Positions 26,377-36,285 of a stretch of 64,000 nt of DNA are shown piece by piece (the stretch's first letter is position 1; each line of letters opens with the position of its first letter). The notes under the pieces were generated by a model. That model searched no databases. It was not told the DNA's origin and saw only the letters and a program-made list of their open reading frames with translations. The stretch is from Flaviramulus_B aquimarinus (GTDB taxonomy: Bacteria > Bacteroidota > Bacteroidia > Flavobacteriales > Flavobacteriaceae). The DNA lies in contig NZ_BAABJH010000006.1 of the NCBI RefSeq assembly GCF_039543205.1, positions 186,001-250,000 on the forward strand. Reading direction: 5' to 3'. The translations under genes and the position numbers were made by a program.

Positions 26377-26661
26377 ATGTTACAATTTGCATCTGCAACT
26401 GGCTTTATTAGAATGGTACTTATTATCCTTCTAGTTTATTTTGGAATAAAAATTCTAGCACGTTTATTTTCGCCATTTTTAATAAAATTTGTTGCTAAAA
26501 AGGCAGAACAACGTTTTGGTCAGCAATTTGGTGGATTTCAAGGTCAACAACGACAAGAAAAACCTAAAAAAGAAGGCGAGGTTACTATTGATAAAATCCC
26601 AAAAGCTAAAACTTCAAATAAAGATGTTGGAGATTATGTTGATTACGAAGAAATTGATTAA
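26377..26661 (+). CDS. DUF4834 family small membrane protein, 94 aa
   Basis: The protein begins MLQFASATGFIRMVLIILLV with one membrane helix (about residues 9-28), followed by a basic, Gln-rich segment (QRFGQQFGGFQGQQRQEK) and an acidic end GDYVDYEEID. This is the pattern of DUF4834, found across Flavobacteriia and usually upstream of a YfhO gene, as here (31 bp). I chose the ATG at 26377 because family members start MLQFA; ATGs at 26341 and 26371 are in frame. The role is unknown; it may be an accessory subunit of the membrane glycosylation gene that follows. Confidence 0.8.
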   Translation: MLQFASATGFIRMVLIILLVYFGIKILARLFSPFLIKFVAKKAEQRFGQQFGGFQGQQRQEKPKKEGEVTIDKIPKAKTSNKDVGDYVDYEEID

Positions 26662-26692
26662 TTTTCGAAATCATTCTTCTTAAAACTATTTC

Positions 26693-29128
26693 ATGCAATT
26701 TTCAATTAAAAAACTACTTCCTCATTTTCTTATTTTAATTGGCTTTATAGGTATTTCTTTAGCATACTTTAATCCTGTATTAAAAGGTAAGGTTATATAT
26801 CAAAACGATATCGTGCAATTCATTGGCATGAATAAGCAGCAAAAAGATTTTAAAGCTGCCACAGGAGAAGAAACATATTGGACAAACAGTGCTTTTGGAG
26901 GTATGCCTACTTACCAATTAGGCGCAAGATATCCTCATAATTATATTAAAAAATTAGATTTAGCACTTCGGTTTTTACCGCGTCCAGCTGATTATTTATT
27001 CCTTTACTTGCTAAGTTTTTATGTGTTTTTACTGGTATTAAAAGTCGATTTTAAACTTGCCGCACTAGGCGCAATAGCTTTTGGGTTTTCAACGTATTTA
27101 ATTATTATCCTTGGTGTAGGACATAATAGTAAAGCACATGCTATTGCCTATATGCCATTGGTCTTAAGTGGTGTTTTGCTAGTTTTTCAGAAGAAATATA
27201 TAGAAGGATTTTTATTAACTACCGTAGCTATGGGATTGGAGCTAGTGGCCAATCATTTTCAAATGACTTACTATTTAATGTTGTTATTCATAATTTTGGG
27301 AATAGCTTATCTTGTTGATGCTTATAAAAAAAAGGTGTTGCCACATTATTTCAAATCGGTTGGAATTTTGGTAGGGGCAGTAGTCATTTCTATTGCTTTA
27401 AATGCTACAAACATCTTAGCAACCAATGAATATGTGAAAGAAAGTAAGCGTAGCAAGAGTGAATTGACTATAAACCCTAATGGCTCTCCAAAAGAAGTCA
27501 CATCTGGTTTAGATAGAGATTATATCACCCAATTTAGTTATGGTATTGCAGAAACATTCAATTTATTTATCCCACGCTTTATGGGTGGTGGGAATAGTGA
27601 AGATGTTGGTAAAGACTCTGCTACTTACGAAGCTTTTAGAAAATTAGGAGCGACCACAAGCCAAGCCTTACAAGAATCTAAACATGCACCTATGTATTGG
27701 GGCGACCAACCTATCGTAGAAGCGCCAGCCTATATTGGGGCTGTAATATTGTTTTTATTTGTATTCGCCTTGTTTTTAGTAAAAGGGCGATTAAAATGGT
27801 GGCTTGTTGGCGGAACAGTGTTATCATTATTGTTGTCTTATGGTAAGAATTTTGGGCTTTTAACCAATGCTTTTATTGATTATGTGCCGCTTTATAACAA
27901 GTTTAGAGCTGTTAGTTCTATTCAGGTTATTTTAGAATTATGCGTCCCAGCCTTAGCAATTTTTGGACTAGTGCGATTATTTAATGATTTTGAAAAGAAA
28001 CAAGATAAGCTGAATGCTTTAAAATATACCTGTTTAATTACAGGAGGAATAGCAGTTGCTTTTTTGTTGTTTAAATCGTCCTTATTTGATTTTGTTGGAG
28101 CGAATGATGGTTTTTACCGCCAAAATTACGGACAAGACTTTATTGATGCTATTAGAGCAGATAGAAAAACTGTTTACACTCAAGATACACTAAGAACATT
28201 GATTTTGGTCTTGTTATCCGCAGGCACTATTTATATGTTTTTAAAAGATAAATTAAAAGAAAAGTGGGTAATTATTATATTTTGCGCTCTTGTTCTTTTC
28301 GATTTGGTTGGTGTTGGTAGACGTTACGTGAACAACAATGATTTTGTTTCAGGAATAAAAATGAGTAAGCCGTTTGAGGTCAGTGAAGTCGATACATATA
28401 TTTTAAGAGATACCACACATTATCGGGTTTTTGATTTGGTTTCAGGGCCATCAAAGCCCTCGTATTTTCACAACTCATTAAATGGGTATAATGCTGCGGA
28501 ATTAAGACGTTATAGCGAAGTTTTTAATTTTTACATCTCAAAAAATAACATCAATGTATTGAGTATGCTGAATACTAAATATATTATTGCACAGGATGAA
28601 AAAGGAAATCCATTTCCTTATCAGAATGATGATGCTAATGGAAATGCTTGGTTTGTTAAAACTTTAGAAAGCGTTGATTCTGCAAATGAAGAAATTACCT
28701 TATTGGATAGTTTGGATAATAAAAATAAGGCCATTTACCAGCCTCAAGGATTAAGAGAGAATGAGGATTATAGTAATGAATTTTTGGTCGATTCTTTGGC
28801 TTCAATAAAATTGAAAGTAGTAAAACCTAATTATTTGAAATATCAATCTAACAACTCAAATGATGGATTTGCTGTATTTTCAGAAGTATATTATGGCAAT
28901 GGTTGGAAGACTTATATTGATGGAAAGCCCATCAACCATATCCGTGTAAATTATATTTTAAGAGGTATGGCCATTCCGTCAGGAAGCCACACCATAGAGT
29001 TTAGATTTGACCCTGATGTTGTTAAAACAGGTAGTAATATTGCATTAGCAAGTTCTGTTTTGTTAGGGTTTTTGTTACTTGGTGGTTTGTTTTATAAATT
29101 TAGAAGAACTAATGAATCTGCAGAGTGA
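26693..29128 (+). CDS. YfhO family membrane protein (candidate glycosyltransferase), 811 aa
   Basis: A large integral membrane protein with at least a dozen hydrophobic helices in residues 1-530 and a soluble C-terminal domain (about 550-780) before a last helix and short basic tail. YfhO-family proteins have the GT-C-like topology and in Bacillus and Listeria add sugars to lipoteichoic or wall teichoic acids. The early loop VIYQNDIVQFIGMNKQ and TNSAFGGMPTYQLGA are conserved in the Bacteroidota members. It overlaps the next glycosyltransferase by 17 bp and is followed by a flippase, so all three are probably one operon for an envelope glycan. Donor and acceptor are unknown. Confidence 0.88.
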   Translation: MQFSIKKLLPHFLILIGFIGISLAYFNPVLKGKVIYQNDIVQFIGMNKQQKDFKAATGEETYWTNSAFGGMPTYQLGARYPHNYIKKLDLALRFLPRPADYLFLYLLSFYVFLLVLKVDFKLAALGAIAFGFSTYLIIILGVGHNSKAHAIAYMPLVLSGVLLVFQKKYIEGFLLTTVAMGLELVANHFQMTYYLMLLFIILGIAYLVDAYKKKVLPHYFKSVGILVGAVVISIALNATNILATNEYVKESKRSKSELTINPNGSPKEVTSGLDRDYITQFSYGIAETFNLFIPRFMGGGNSEDVGKDSATYEAFRKLGATTSQALQESKHAPMYWGDQPIVEAPAYIGAVILFLFVFALFLVKGRLKWWLVGGTVLSLLLSYGKNFGLLTNAFIDYVPLYNKFRAVSSIQVILELCVPALAIFGLVRLFNDFEKKQDKLNALKYTCLITGGIAVAFLLFKSSLFDFVGANDGFYRQNYGQDFIDAIRADRKTVYTQDTLRTLILVLLSAGTIYMFLKDKLKEKWVIIIFCALVLFDLVGVGRRYVNNNDFVSGIKMSKPFEVSEVDTYILRDTTHYRVFDLVSGPSKPSYFHNSLNGYNAAELRRYSEVFNFYISKNNINVLSMLNTKYIIAQDEKGNPFPYQNDDANGNAWFVKTLESVDSANEEITLLDSLDNKNKAIYQPQGLRENEDYSNEFLVDSLASIKLKVVKPNYLKYQSNNSNDGFAVFSEVYYGNGWKTYIDGKPINHIRVNYILRGMAIPSGSHTIEFRFDPDVVKTGSNIALASSVLLGFLLLGGLFYKFRRTNESAE

Positions 29129-30446
29129 TACTCTCTCAATGGGAGAGGTGTCCAAAAAAGGACAGAGAGGGCTTAAGAACGTTTTAATTATAACGTATTA
29201 TTGGCCACCAGCTGGCGGTCCTGGAGTACAACGCTGGTTAAAGTTTGTAAAATATTTGCCAGATTTTAATATTACTCCGATTGTTTATGTTCCTGAAAAA
29301 CCTAACTATCCTTTAATAGATAAAAGTTTAGTTTCAGAAGTCTCAAATGGTATTACTATTCTAAAACACCCCATAAATGAGCCATATAAATGGGCGGGAC
29401 TGTTTTCGAAAAAAACTTCAAAAACTATTAGTAAAGGCATTATTGCAGATAATAAGCAACAATCTTTCATTGAGAAAATCATGCTTTTTGTGCGCGGTAA
29501 TTTCTTTGTTCCTGATGCCAGAGTAGGATGGGTAAAGCCTTCGGTAAACTATCTTTCAGAATACATTCAAAAAGAAAATATCGAAACCATTATAACTACA
29601 GGGCCACCACACAGTTTGCACCTTATTGGTTTAAAACTAAAAGAAAAACTGGGTGTGAAGTGGTTAGCAGATTTTAGAGACCCATGGACAACTATTGGTT
29701 ATCATAAGCAATTGAAGCTTACAGCATCCTCAAAAGCTAAGCATGAATCTTTAGAAAAACAGGTTTTAAATGCAGCCGACCAGATTATTGTAACCAGTTT
29801 TACGACCAAAAACGAGTTTCAACAACTAACAAAGCGCCCTATTACCGTTATTACTAATGGTTATGATAACGAATCTTCTGAAGTTTTTAAATTAGATTCA
29901 AAATTCACGTTATCCCATATCGGGTCATTATTATCAAAACGAAACCCAGAAATATTATGGAAAGCACTAAGTAATTTAGTAAATGAAAACGCTGATTTTT
30001 CAAAAGATTTTCAACTGAATTTTATTGGTTCTGTAAGTGAAAACGTAATGGCTTCTGTTGAAAAAAATAATTTAAGTGATTATATAAATAATATAGGTTA
30101 TGTATCACATAAAGAGGCTATTGATTTTCAAAAAAAATCACAAATATTATTGTTAATTGAAATCAATTCAAAAGACACTAAATGCATTATTCCTGGTAAG
30201 TTATTTGAATACATGATTTCAAACAGACCTATCGTGGCGATTGGACCAAAAGGAGCCGATGTTGAAAAAATCATTAAAGAAACGAATACGGGTAGTTACT
30301 TTAATTATGACGATAACGAATCGTTAAAAAGAATTATCTTAGAGCATTATAAGGCTTTTCAAAATAAAACATTACAATCGCATCCAATAGGGTTGCAAAA
30401 GTATCATAGAAAGTCGCTTACGCAAATGCTATCTAAACTATTATAA
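29112..30446 (+). CDS. Glycosyltransferase family 4, 444 aa
   Basis: GT-B fold. The N-terminal NVLIITYYWPPAGGPGVQRW is typical of GT4 enzymes with an N-terminal acceptor domain, and the ADFRDPWT segment (about 200) is shared by a Bacteroidota subgroup. The C-terminal domain has HIGSLLSKRNPEILWKAL and a donor-binding segment ending in IPGKLFEYMISNRPIVAIGP, with the second Glu of the usual EX7E motif. The ATG at 29112 is preferred over an upstream TTG (29079); the overlap with YfhO is then 17 bp. Its stop overlaps the flippase start by one base. It should act at the cytoplasmic membrane on a lipid-linked glycan. Confidence 0.88.
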   Translation: MNLQSDTLSMGEVSKKGQRGLKNVLIITYYWPPAGGPGVQRWLKFVKYLPDFNITPIVYVPEKPNYPLIDKSLVSEVSNGITILKHPINEPYKWAGLFSKKTSKTISKGIIADNKQQSFIEKIMLFVRGNFFVPDARVGWVKPSVNYLSEYIQKENIETIITTGPPHSLHLIGLKLKEKLGVKWLADFRDPWTTIGYHKQLKLTASSKAKHESLEKQVLNAADQIIVTSFTTKNEFQQLTKRPITVITNGYDNESSEVFKLDSKFTLSHIGSLLSKRNPEILWKALSNLVNENADFSKDFQLNFIGSVSENVMASVEKNNLSDYINNIGYVSHKEAIDFQKKSQILLLIEINSKDTKCIIPGKLFEYMISNRPIVAIGPKGADVEKIIKETNTGSYFNYDDNESLKRIILEHYKAFQNKTLQSHPIGLQKYHRKSLTQMLSKLL

Positions 30447-31903
30447 TGGGACTCGTTGCTTCACAATCCTTTAAAAACATTATTTACACTTATTTGGGGT
30501 TTCTTATTGGAGCAATTAACGCCCTGTTTCTTTACACCGAATTTTTGAGTGATGACTATTACGGTATGGTAGGCTATATGCTGTCTTTAGCTTATGTAAT
30601 CATGCCTTTAATGGGATTTGGCGTACACAATACATTAGTTAAATTTTATTCATCTTTTAAAACAAGAGTGTCCATAAATAGTTTTTTAACGCTCATGTTG
30701 GTTTTGCCAACACTTATTATAACGCCTTTATTTTTAATCATTTATACGAGTTATGATTGTATTGGCGATTTTCTTTCTCGGGAAAATGAAATCATCAAAG
30801 GGTATTTATGGCATACATTCTTTATCGCAATTGCATTGGCTTATTTTGAAGTGTTTTTTGCTTGGGCTAAAGTGCAAATGCAAACCGTTTTTGGAAACTT
30901 TATGAAAGAAGTGTTCCATAGAGCTGGTGCAATGGTTTTGTTGTTTTTATTTCATTTTGAAGTCATTAACCTTGAGCAGTTTATGGCTGGACTAGTAGTG
31001 GTTTATGTTTTTAGAATGCTGATTATGAGCGCGTATGCATTTAGTATAAAACTCCCGGTCATTACATTTAAGCGTTTAAATAATTTGTCTAGTGTCTTAA
31101 AATATTCACTTTTAATAATAATTGCAGGCTCTATTGCTACCATACTTTTAGATATTGATAAAGTAATGCTTGGACATTATATTGAAATTAAGGAAATAGC
31201 CTATTACAGTGTGGCTATTTATATTGCAGCGGTTATTTCTGTGCCCCAACGTGCTATGCATCAAATATTGTTACCATTATCTGCTAAGTATTTAAATGAA
31301 AAAGATTTTGACGCTTTAGAGGATTTATATAAACGCAGTTCTTTAAATCTATTTATTGTAGGAGGCTTTGTTTTTTTATTGATTATCTTGAACATCAATC
31401 AACTATACTATATTATTCCAGAAGAGTTTAGCGGTGGTTTGTTTGTGGTGTTTATAATTGGTATTGCTAAATTGTACGATTCCCTTTTAGGCAGTAATAA
31501 CGCTATTCTGTTTAATAGTGATTATTATAGGGTCGTGCTCGTATTAGGTGTTATTCTGGTAATTTTAATGATTATTCTAAACATTATTTTTATTCCATTA
31601 TTAGGTATAAATGGCGCTGGTATAGCTACATTCTTGGCTGTTTTTATATATAATTCCATCAAGTTATTTTTTGTGTACAGGAAATTTAAAATTTTTCCAT
31701 TCACTTGGTACACATTAAAAATAGGAAGTTTTATAGTAGCAAGTATATTGCTGTTTTATTTCTGGGAGTTTCCGTTTCATCCCATTGTTAACATTGGATT
31801 AAAATCTATCTTAATTACTGTTATCTATATTTTTGTAGTTTATAAGTTTAATTTTTCAGAAGATATATCGTTACTTATAAAACGCTATTTGAAATTGAAG
31901 TAG
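30446..31903 (+). CDS. Oligosaccharide flippase family protein (Wzx-like), 485 aa
   Basis: About twelve to fourteen hydrophobic helices with the N-terminal pattern FKNIIYTYLGFLIGAINALF and a polar, positively charged loop between each bundle, as in the polysaccharide biosynthesis/MATE-like flippases. These move undecaprenyl-linked glycans from the inner to the outer face of the cytoplasmic membrane. The ATG overlaps the stop of the GT4 gene (TAATG), so translation is coupled. With YfhO and GT4 it makes a compact set for building and exporting a glycan. No polymerase is present in this group. Confidence 0.9.
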   Translation: MGLVASQSFKNIIYTYLGFLIGAINALFLYTEFLSDDYYGMVGYMLSLAYVIMPLMGFGVHNTLVKFYSSFKTRVSINSFLTLMLVLPTLIITPLFLIIYTSYDCIGDFLSRENEIIKGYLWHTFFIAIALAYFEVFFAWAKVQMQTVFGNFMKEVFHRAGAMVLLFLFHFEVINLEQFMAGLVVVYVFRMLIMSAYAFSIKLPVITFKRLNNLSSVLKYSLLIIIAGSIATILLDIDKVMLGHYIEIKEIAYYSVAIYIAAVISVPQRAMHQILLPLSAKYLNEKDFDALEDLYKRSSLNLFIVGGFVFLLIILNINQLYYIIPEEFSGGLFVVFIIGIAKLYDSLLGSNNAILFNSDYYRVVLVLGVILVILMIILNIIFIPLLGINGAGIATFLAVFIYNSIKLFFVYRKFKIFPFTWYTLKIGSFIVASILLFYFWEFPFHPIVNIGLKSILITVIYIFVVYKFNFSEDISLLIKRYLKLK

Positions 31904-31932
31904 TCATTGCTTTTGCAGGAAATTAAAAACAG

Positions 31933-31980
31933 AAAACCCCGCAACGTCGCTTTGAGGCAAACATATTGCAGGGCTTTCTT
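31933..31980 (-). terminator. Terminator of the Arg/Asn-rich exported protein
   Basis: On the minus strand GCCCTGCAA and TTGCGGGGT form a stem with one mismatch, followed by TTTTCTGTTTTT. It lies about 20 bp after the stop of the gene at 32000. Confidence 0.7.
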
Positions 31981-31999
31981 AACTAACCAACCAAAGTTA

Positions 32000-33160
32000 T
32001 TATGATCGTCTTTTTGTTGTCGATCTTATATTATTGCCAGAAGTACGCTTATTTTGTGTAACCCTCGGTTTATTTATGGTACGTTGAGCTACTTGTGTAT
32101 TTCTAGTGTTATTATTGCTTCTAGTGTATGTACGAGAATTTGAACGGTTTGGTTTTTGGGTAATCGTATTTTTTCTGGTACGGGTTACTGTTCTCGTTAT
32201 ATTGTTACTAGGTCTTGTACTTCTAGTGTTAACGATTTGTCGTGTTCGTTTAGTATTACTAATTTGAGAACTGCTTCTAGAAGGTGTTCTTGTAACATCT
32301 CTTTTTGCAATATGAGTAGACTTTGTATTGTTAAGTCTTTTAGCACTTTTGTTAACTGTAGATGTACTTGTTCTTCTATTTGCTGTATTATCATTACGTC
32401 TAACCGTAGTGTTTTGAGCAACAGATCGTCTAGAATTAGCGCTTCTGTTTATTTGCGTTACATTTCTTTTACTTCTATTAACGGTTGCATAACCTCTGTT
32501 TCTTGCAATAGTGTTGCCACGTCTGTTCGCAATAGCAGTTCTAGGCCTGTAGTTGTTGTAAAACGGTCTGTTATAGGTATAACGCACTGGGTTGTAATAT
32601 TGTCTGTAAGGCCTGTTGTAAACCACACAGTAATTATAAGCGGGAATGCTATAGAATCTGTGCCATGGTCTGTGAATATATCCTCTGTTATACACATTTA
32701 TATATCCAGTATAATGTGAGTATACATGGTTTCTGTAAAACACATTCAATCCACCTATACGGTTTATGTAACCAAAGTTGTTGTAATATATGTTTATATT
32801 TCCAGCTTGACTGATACGCCCGTAGTAATCATAATAAATAGGAATGTTTTCTATTTGAATAATGGCTCCAAATTCATCATACTGCACATAAGCATTATAA
32901 TCGTAACCTGAATTAAAGCTAAAGTTTACATTAGGCGATCCAATAGAAACATTTAAACGCGAATTTCCTCTTAAAATATTAAAATCGAATTGTCCATCTC
33001 GGAATACCGAAAACTCAACACCATCCACATTAAAGATGAAAGAATTACTATACCCTCCGTAATACGTTGATGTTGGATTGGTGTTAGTATGAAGTGCGTC
33101 GGCATTAACGGTAAATCCTGTAAGGATTAAACCTGCTAATAAAAATATGTGTTTTTTCAT
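32000..33160 (-). CDS. Exported protein with Tyr-rich middle and Arg/Ser/Thr/Asn-rich basic tail, 386 aa
   Basis: A signal peptide (about residues 1-20, cut near VNADA) precedes three zones. Residues 35-150 are beta-like with YDYYGRISQAGNINIYYNN-type periodic strands. Residues about 150-210 are Tyr, Arg and Pro rich. The rest is a very basic low-complexity tail rich in Arg, Asn, Ser and Thr with almost no acidic residues. The first zone is a pattern I associate with Flavobacteriia exported proteins, but no function is known. The tail could bind polyanions such as LPS, DNA or acidic glycans. No catalytic motif is visible. Confidence 0.75.
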   Translation of the reverse strand: MKKHIFLLAGLILTGFTVNADALHTNTNPTSTYYGGYSNSFIFNVDGVEFSVFRDGQFDFNILRGNSRLNVSIGSPNVNFSFNSGYDYNAYVQYDEFGAIIQIENIPIYYDYYGRISQAGNINIYYNNFGYINRIGGLNVFYRNHVYSHYTGYINVYNRGYIHRPWHRFYSIPAYNYCVVYNRPYRQYYNPVRYTYNRPFYNNYRPRTAIANRRGNTIARNRGYATVNRSKRNVTQINRSANSRRSVAQNTTVRRNDNTANRRTSTSTVNKSAKRLNNTKSTHIAKRDVTRTPSRSSSQISNTKRTRQIVNTRSTRPSNNITRTVTRTRKNTITQKPNRSNSRTYTRSNNNTRNTQVAQRTINKPRVTQNKRTSGNNIRSTTKRRS

Positions 33161-33392
33161 AATAGAATGTTTTAGGGTGTTATACGATTTGGTAATTACA
33201 AACAGTGTGCCAAAAAATGAGAGTAAAATTTAATGGACTGTAAATCCTAGGAAAATAGTTAACAACTTTTTTTAAGTTGAAATGATAAACATTGATTTTG
33301 TTAGAAAAATTATTGAAATTCGTTTAACATTAGATATAAAACATTAAAAAGATTTTATATCAAGTAGTTGGTAAACATTTGAAATTAACACA

Positions 33393-34925
33393 ATGAAAAA
33401 AATTATTTTTATTTCAATTAATCTATTTGTTATTATCAATTGGGTGTCAGCACAGAATACTTACTCAGATTTACTCAATATTCCATTAACGGATAATGAA
33501 TTTAGTGGTATATATACTTCGGAAATCAAGCTAAATAAAACAGAAAAAAAAACAGTTAAAATTCATGTTTATGAAACTGATATAAACGCCTATTATAGAA
33601 GACCAATAAAGATAGCCTTTGGTAAGGTTGAGATTTTAGAAAGAAAAAAAAATAAAGGCCCATCTAAATCTGTCCTTTTTGACGGAAAGTTAATTAGGAA
33701 AGGGAATGAAGTCTATTTAGAAATAAATTATATACAAGATAATGGGAATAACCCTTTAAAATTAAGAAAAGGCTCTAAATTAAAATTTGCAAAAAACAAT
33801 ACACCTAAAATAATTTACAAGACTTATAGTTTAGGAAATATTGAGCTATTAAAGATTGATGGAATTAATTCTTTTTCAAAAATGGTTGAAGACTATTATC
33901 TACAAAAACTTAAAGATAGATATAGTGCAGGCAACTTAAACATTGGAAGAAGATCCATAATGAGAAATGTCTATAAAGATGATGAAATGGTGCTTTATAA
34001 TTATGGTATTAGAGGCATAAATATATCAACTAAAGTTAATCAGTTAGAAGATATGTTCAATATAAATACTATTAAAGCAAATTATTCATACTCGGGAAAT
34101 CCTAATGCTACCGATTCAAACTTTTATAACACCATTAAAAAAGAGACTGGAAAAAAAATAAATGAAATTTTTTCAAATAAAGGATCACTAGTTTTTTGCT
34201 ATCTCCCAAATATTAATAAAATCGAATTATACAATAAAGGTGAACATAACTTTAATGCTTTTGTTAATAGAACAAATGGTGATTTATCATTTGTAGTAAA
34301 ACCGACCTCAGGGTTTGAAAGTAAAGTAGCATCCAATACAGAAAGACTTATCCAAAAAGAAGAAAAGGAAGAACAAATGCGGCAAAATAAGCTAAGAGCC
34401 GAAAAGAAAAAGAGACAAGAACAGTTTGAAAAAGAATTCGAAATAAAACGGTCTAAACTTCCATTAGATGAAAGGATTTCAATGAAAGATGTTATGACAG
34501 ACGAATCAAACATATACTTCTTTCAATATATTTATTATGGATTGTTTTCGAAGGCCAGAAATTATCATCAGCCAAAATCAAACTACTTTTCAACTCTATA
34601 TTGTAATTTTCATATTCTTTTAAGTAGAAAGAATTCAGAATACTTTCAGACGAATTCAGATTATTCTCAAATCACGATTAGGAATGAAGATCAGACAAGA
34701 GAAGTATGGATTGAAAAAAGATATGCATCAGCTTTAAAAGAGAATGTAAAACGGTCTAAAATAAATTATAGTAACTCTATCGATTTATTTTCTTTGCAAA
34801 GAGATCTTAATGTATTAACCAAAGATATGAAGGGATTTGTAAACTCTTATAATCCAAAAAGTCCAATTATGATTAGGTTAAGGGAGAATCTTTATAGATA
34901 CAGTGAGGGACTTGATGCACTTTGA
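33393..34925 (+). CDS. Exported hypothetical protein with coiled coil, 510 aa
   Basis: A signal peptide (about residues 1-20, ending WVSAQ) is followed by a beta-strand-rich region (about 35-150), a mixed region, and a charged coiled coil (about 312-355: ERLIQKEEKEEQMRQNKLRA and then KKKRQEQFEKEFEIKRSK). The C-terminal 150 residues include TREVWIEKRYASALKENVKR. I recognise no domain. It stands alone between the divergent Arg-rich protein and a 44-nt palindrome 21 bp after its stop. Location is probably periplasmic or on the outer membrane. Confidence 0.7.
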   Translation: MKKIIFISINLFVIINWVSAQNTYSDLLNIPLTDNEFSGIYTSEIKLNKTEKKTVKIHVYETDINAYYRRPIKIAFGKVEILERKKNKGPSKSVLFDGKLIRKGNEVYLEINYIQDNGNNPLKLRKGSKLKFAKNNTPKIIYKTYSLGNIELLKIDGINSFSKMVEDYYLQKLKDRYSAGNLNIGRRSIMRNVYKDDEMVLYNYGIRGINISTKVNQLEDMFNINTIKANYSYSGNPNATDSNFYNTIKKETGKKINEIFSNKGSLVFCYLPNINKIELYNKGEHNFNAFVNRTNGDLSFVVKPTSGFESKVASNTERLIQKEEKEEQMRQNKLRAEKKKRQEQFEKEFEIKRSKLPLDERISMKDVMTDESNIYFFQYIYYGLFSKARNYHQPKSNYFSTLYCNFHILLSRKNSEYFQTNSDYSQITIRNEDQTREVWIEKRYASALKENVKRSKINYSNSIDLFSLQRDLNVLTKDMKGFVNSYNPKSPIMIRLRENLYRYSEGLDAL

Positions 34926-34946
34926 TTATAACACAAACCGTTAAAT

Positions 34947-34990
34947 GAAACAAAGAACTCGAAGTTATATAACTTCGAGTTCTTTGTTTC
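34947..34990. terminator. 44-nt perfect palindrome, likely terminator
   Basis: GAAACAAAGAACTCGAAGTT at the left is matched exactly by AACTTCGAGTTCTTTGTTTC at the right, with TATA (AT then AT) at the centre, giving a 22-bp stem. It starts 21 bp after the stop of the gene at 33393. Its T tract is weak, so termination strength is uncertain. Confidence 0.75.
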
Positions 34991-35165
34991 TAGATTTAAT
35001 CTTAAAAAATTATCTTTTATTCTTTTTGCGTTTCTTCACTTAACCATTTTGTTTAAAACAGTAATAGTCGTCATCATACCATTCCTCATATCGACATGAT
35101 AATAGAATAGATTTATAATGTTTATTAATAAAAAACCTTACTTTTATAAAAACCAATCATTTTTA

Positions 35166-36233
35166 ATGAAAAACAACCTAGAAACTTGTAAAAATTGCGA
35201 ACAACAGTTTGAAGATGGTTTTAAGTTTTGCCCACATTGCGGTCAACAAGCCAAAGACGAATTAACTGTTAAGGTGTTGTTTTATAATACCATAAGTAAT
35301 TATTTTTCTTTTGATGCTCGCTTTTTTAAAAGCTTTATCCCGCTATTATTTAAGCCTGGTTATTTAGCCAGTAAATTTATTGAAGGCAAACGTTTGTTGT
35401 ACTTGCATCCGGCGCAGTTGTACTTGTTTATTTCGGTTGTATTTTTCTTTTTGTTTTCATTTATAGCCAGACAATCTGTTGAAGATTTTGACACAGCACT
35501 TCAAAAAGGATTTGAAAGTGATAATGTTGTGAAATCTATTGATCCCAAACTCATAGATTCCGTGGCCTTAACAGAGCTATCAAAGACCTTAAAAGATAGT
35601 ACAATCATTAAAAGCCTTAATAAAAACAATTTAAAAGCTCTAGATTCTATTATAACAAATGCAACTATAGAAAGGGATAGTGTTAATACGTTTGAATTTG
35701 ATTATGATAAAACAAAAGTAGATTCGTTAATCAAAATAAACGCTCCTGAAGCTGAAAAATTAAGGGCCATGGGCATGGAAGATGATGCTGGATTTTTTAA
35801 ACGCAGGTTTTATTCAAAAATGTTGAAGTTTCAGGAACATAGTGGCAAAGGGATTTTACAAGCGTTTTATGACAATATACCCATATCTTTATTTGTACTG
35901 TTACCCATTTTTGCGCTTATTTTAAAAATCCTGTTTTTTAGGCGTGGTGCTTTTGCGCATCATTTGGTATTTAGCTTTTATTTTTACTCATTTTTATTTA
36001 CGGTTTTTAGTATAATCCTATTGGCTAATTTAATATGGAAAATACCAGATTTTATAAGTATTCTTATAGCTTTATCTACATTTTTCTATTTGTTTCTGGC
36101 CATTAAGAATTTTTATAAGCAAGGTTACTTTATAAGCTTTTTTAAAACCTGCCTTGTTAGTTTTATTTATTTAACTTTTGTGGTACCCATTGCAGTTATC
36201 ATGATGGCAGTAGGGTCCTTTTTGTTTTATTGA
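35166..36233 (+). CDS. DUF3667 domain membrane protein, 355 aa
   Basis: A zinc ribbon at the N-terminus, CKNCEQQFEDGFKFCPHCGQ, has two CxxC pairs and is followed by membrane helices around 65-95 and 240-345. Between them lies a long soluble segment (about 100-230) rich in Asp, Ser, Lys and Leu. This is the layout of DUF3667 proteins, common in Bacteroidota; their function is unknown. The ATG at 35166 directly precedes the zinc ribbon and is preferred; the ATG at 35118 would add 16 residues. The gene is monocistronic and converges with uvrA. Confidence 0.85.
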   Translation: MKNNLETCKNCEQQFEDGFKFCPHCGQQAKDELTVKVLFYNTISNYFSFDARFFKSFIPLLFKPGYLASKFIEGKRLLYLHPAQLYLFISVVFFFLFSFIARQSVEDFDTALQKGFESDNVVKSIDPKLIDSVALTELSKTLKDSTIIKSLNKNNLKALDSIITNATIERDSVNTFEFDYDKTKVDSLIKINAPEAEKLRAMGMEDDAGFFKRRFYSKMLKFQEHSGKGILQAFYDNIPISLFVLLPIFALILKILFFRRGAFAHHLVFSFYFYSFLFTVFSIILLANLIWKIPDFISILIALSTFFYLFLAIKNFYKQGYFISFFKTCLVSFIYLTFVVPIAVIMMAVGSFLFY

Positions 36234-36285
36234 AATTGTTAAGGTCTGCCAGCTATTCGATAGATTCTGAAATGCGTTTAGTATT

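Noticed and set aside
32156..32911. Several open frames on the strand opposite to and alongside the Arg-rich exported protein
   Set aside because: They are shadows produced by its biased codon content; they lack conserved motifs and start within the low-complexity region.
34947..34990. 44-nt palindrome as an IS or mobile-element end
   Set aside because: There is no transposase, no target-site duplication, and it sits where a terminator is expected.
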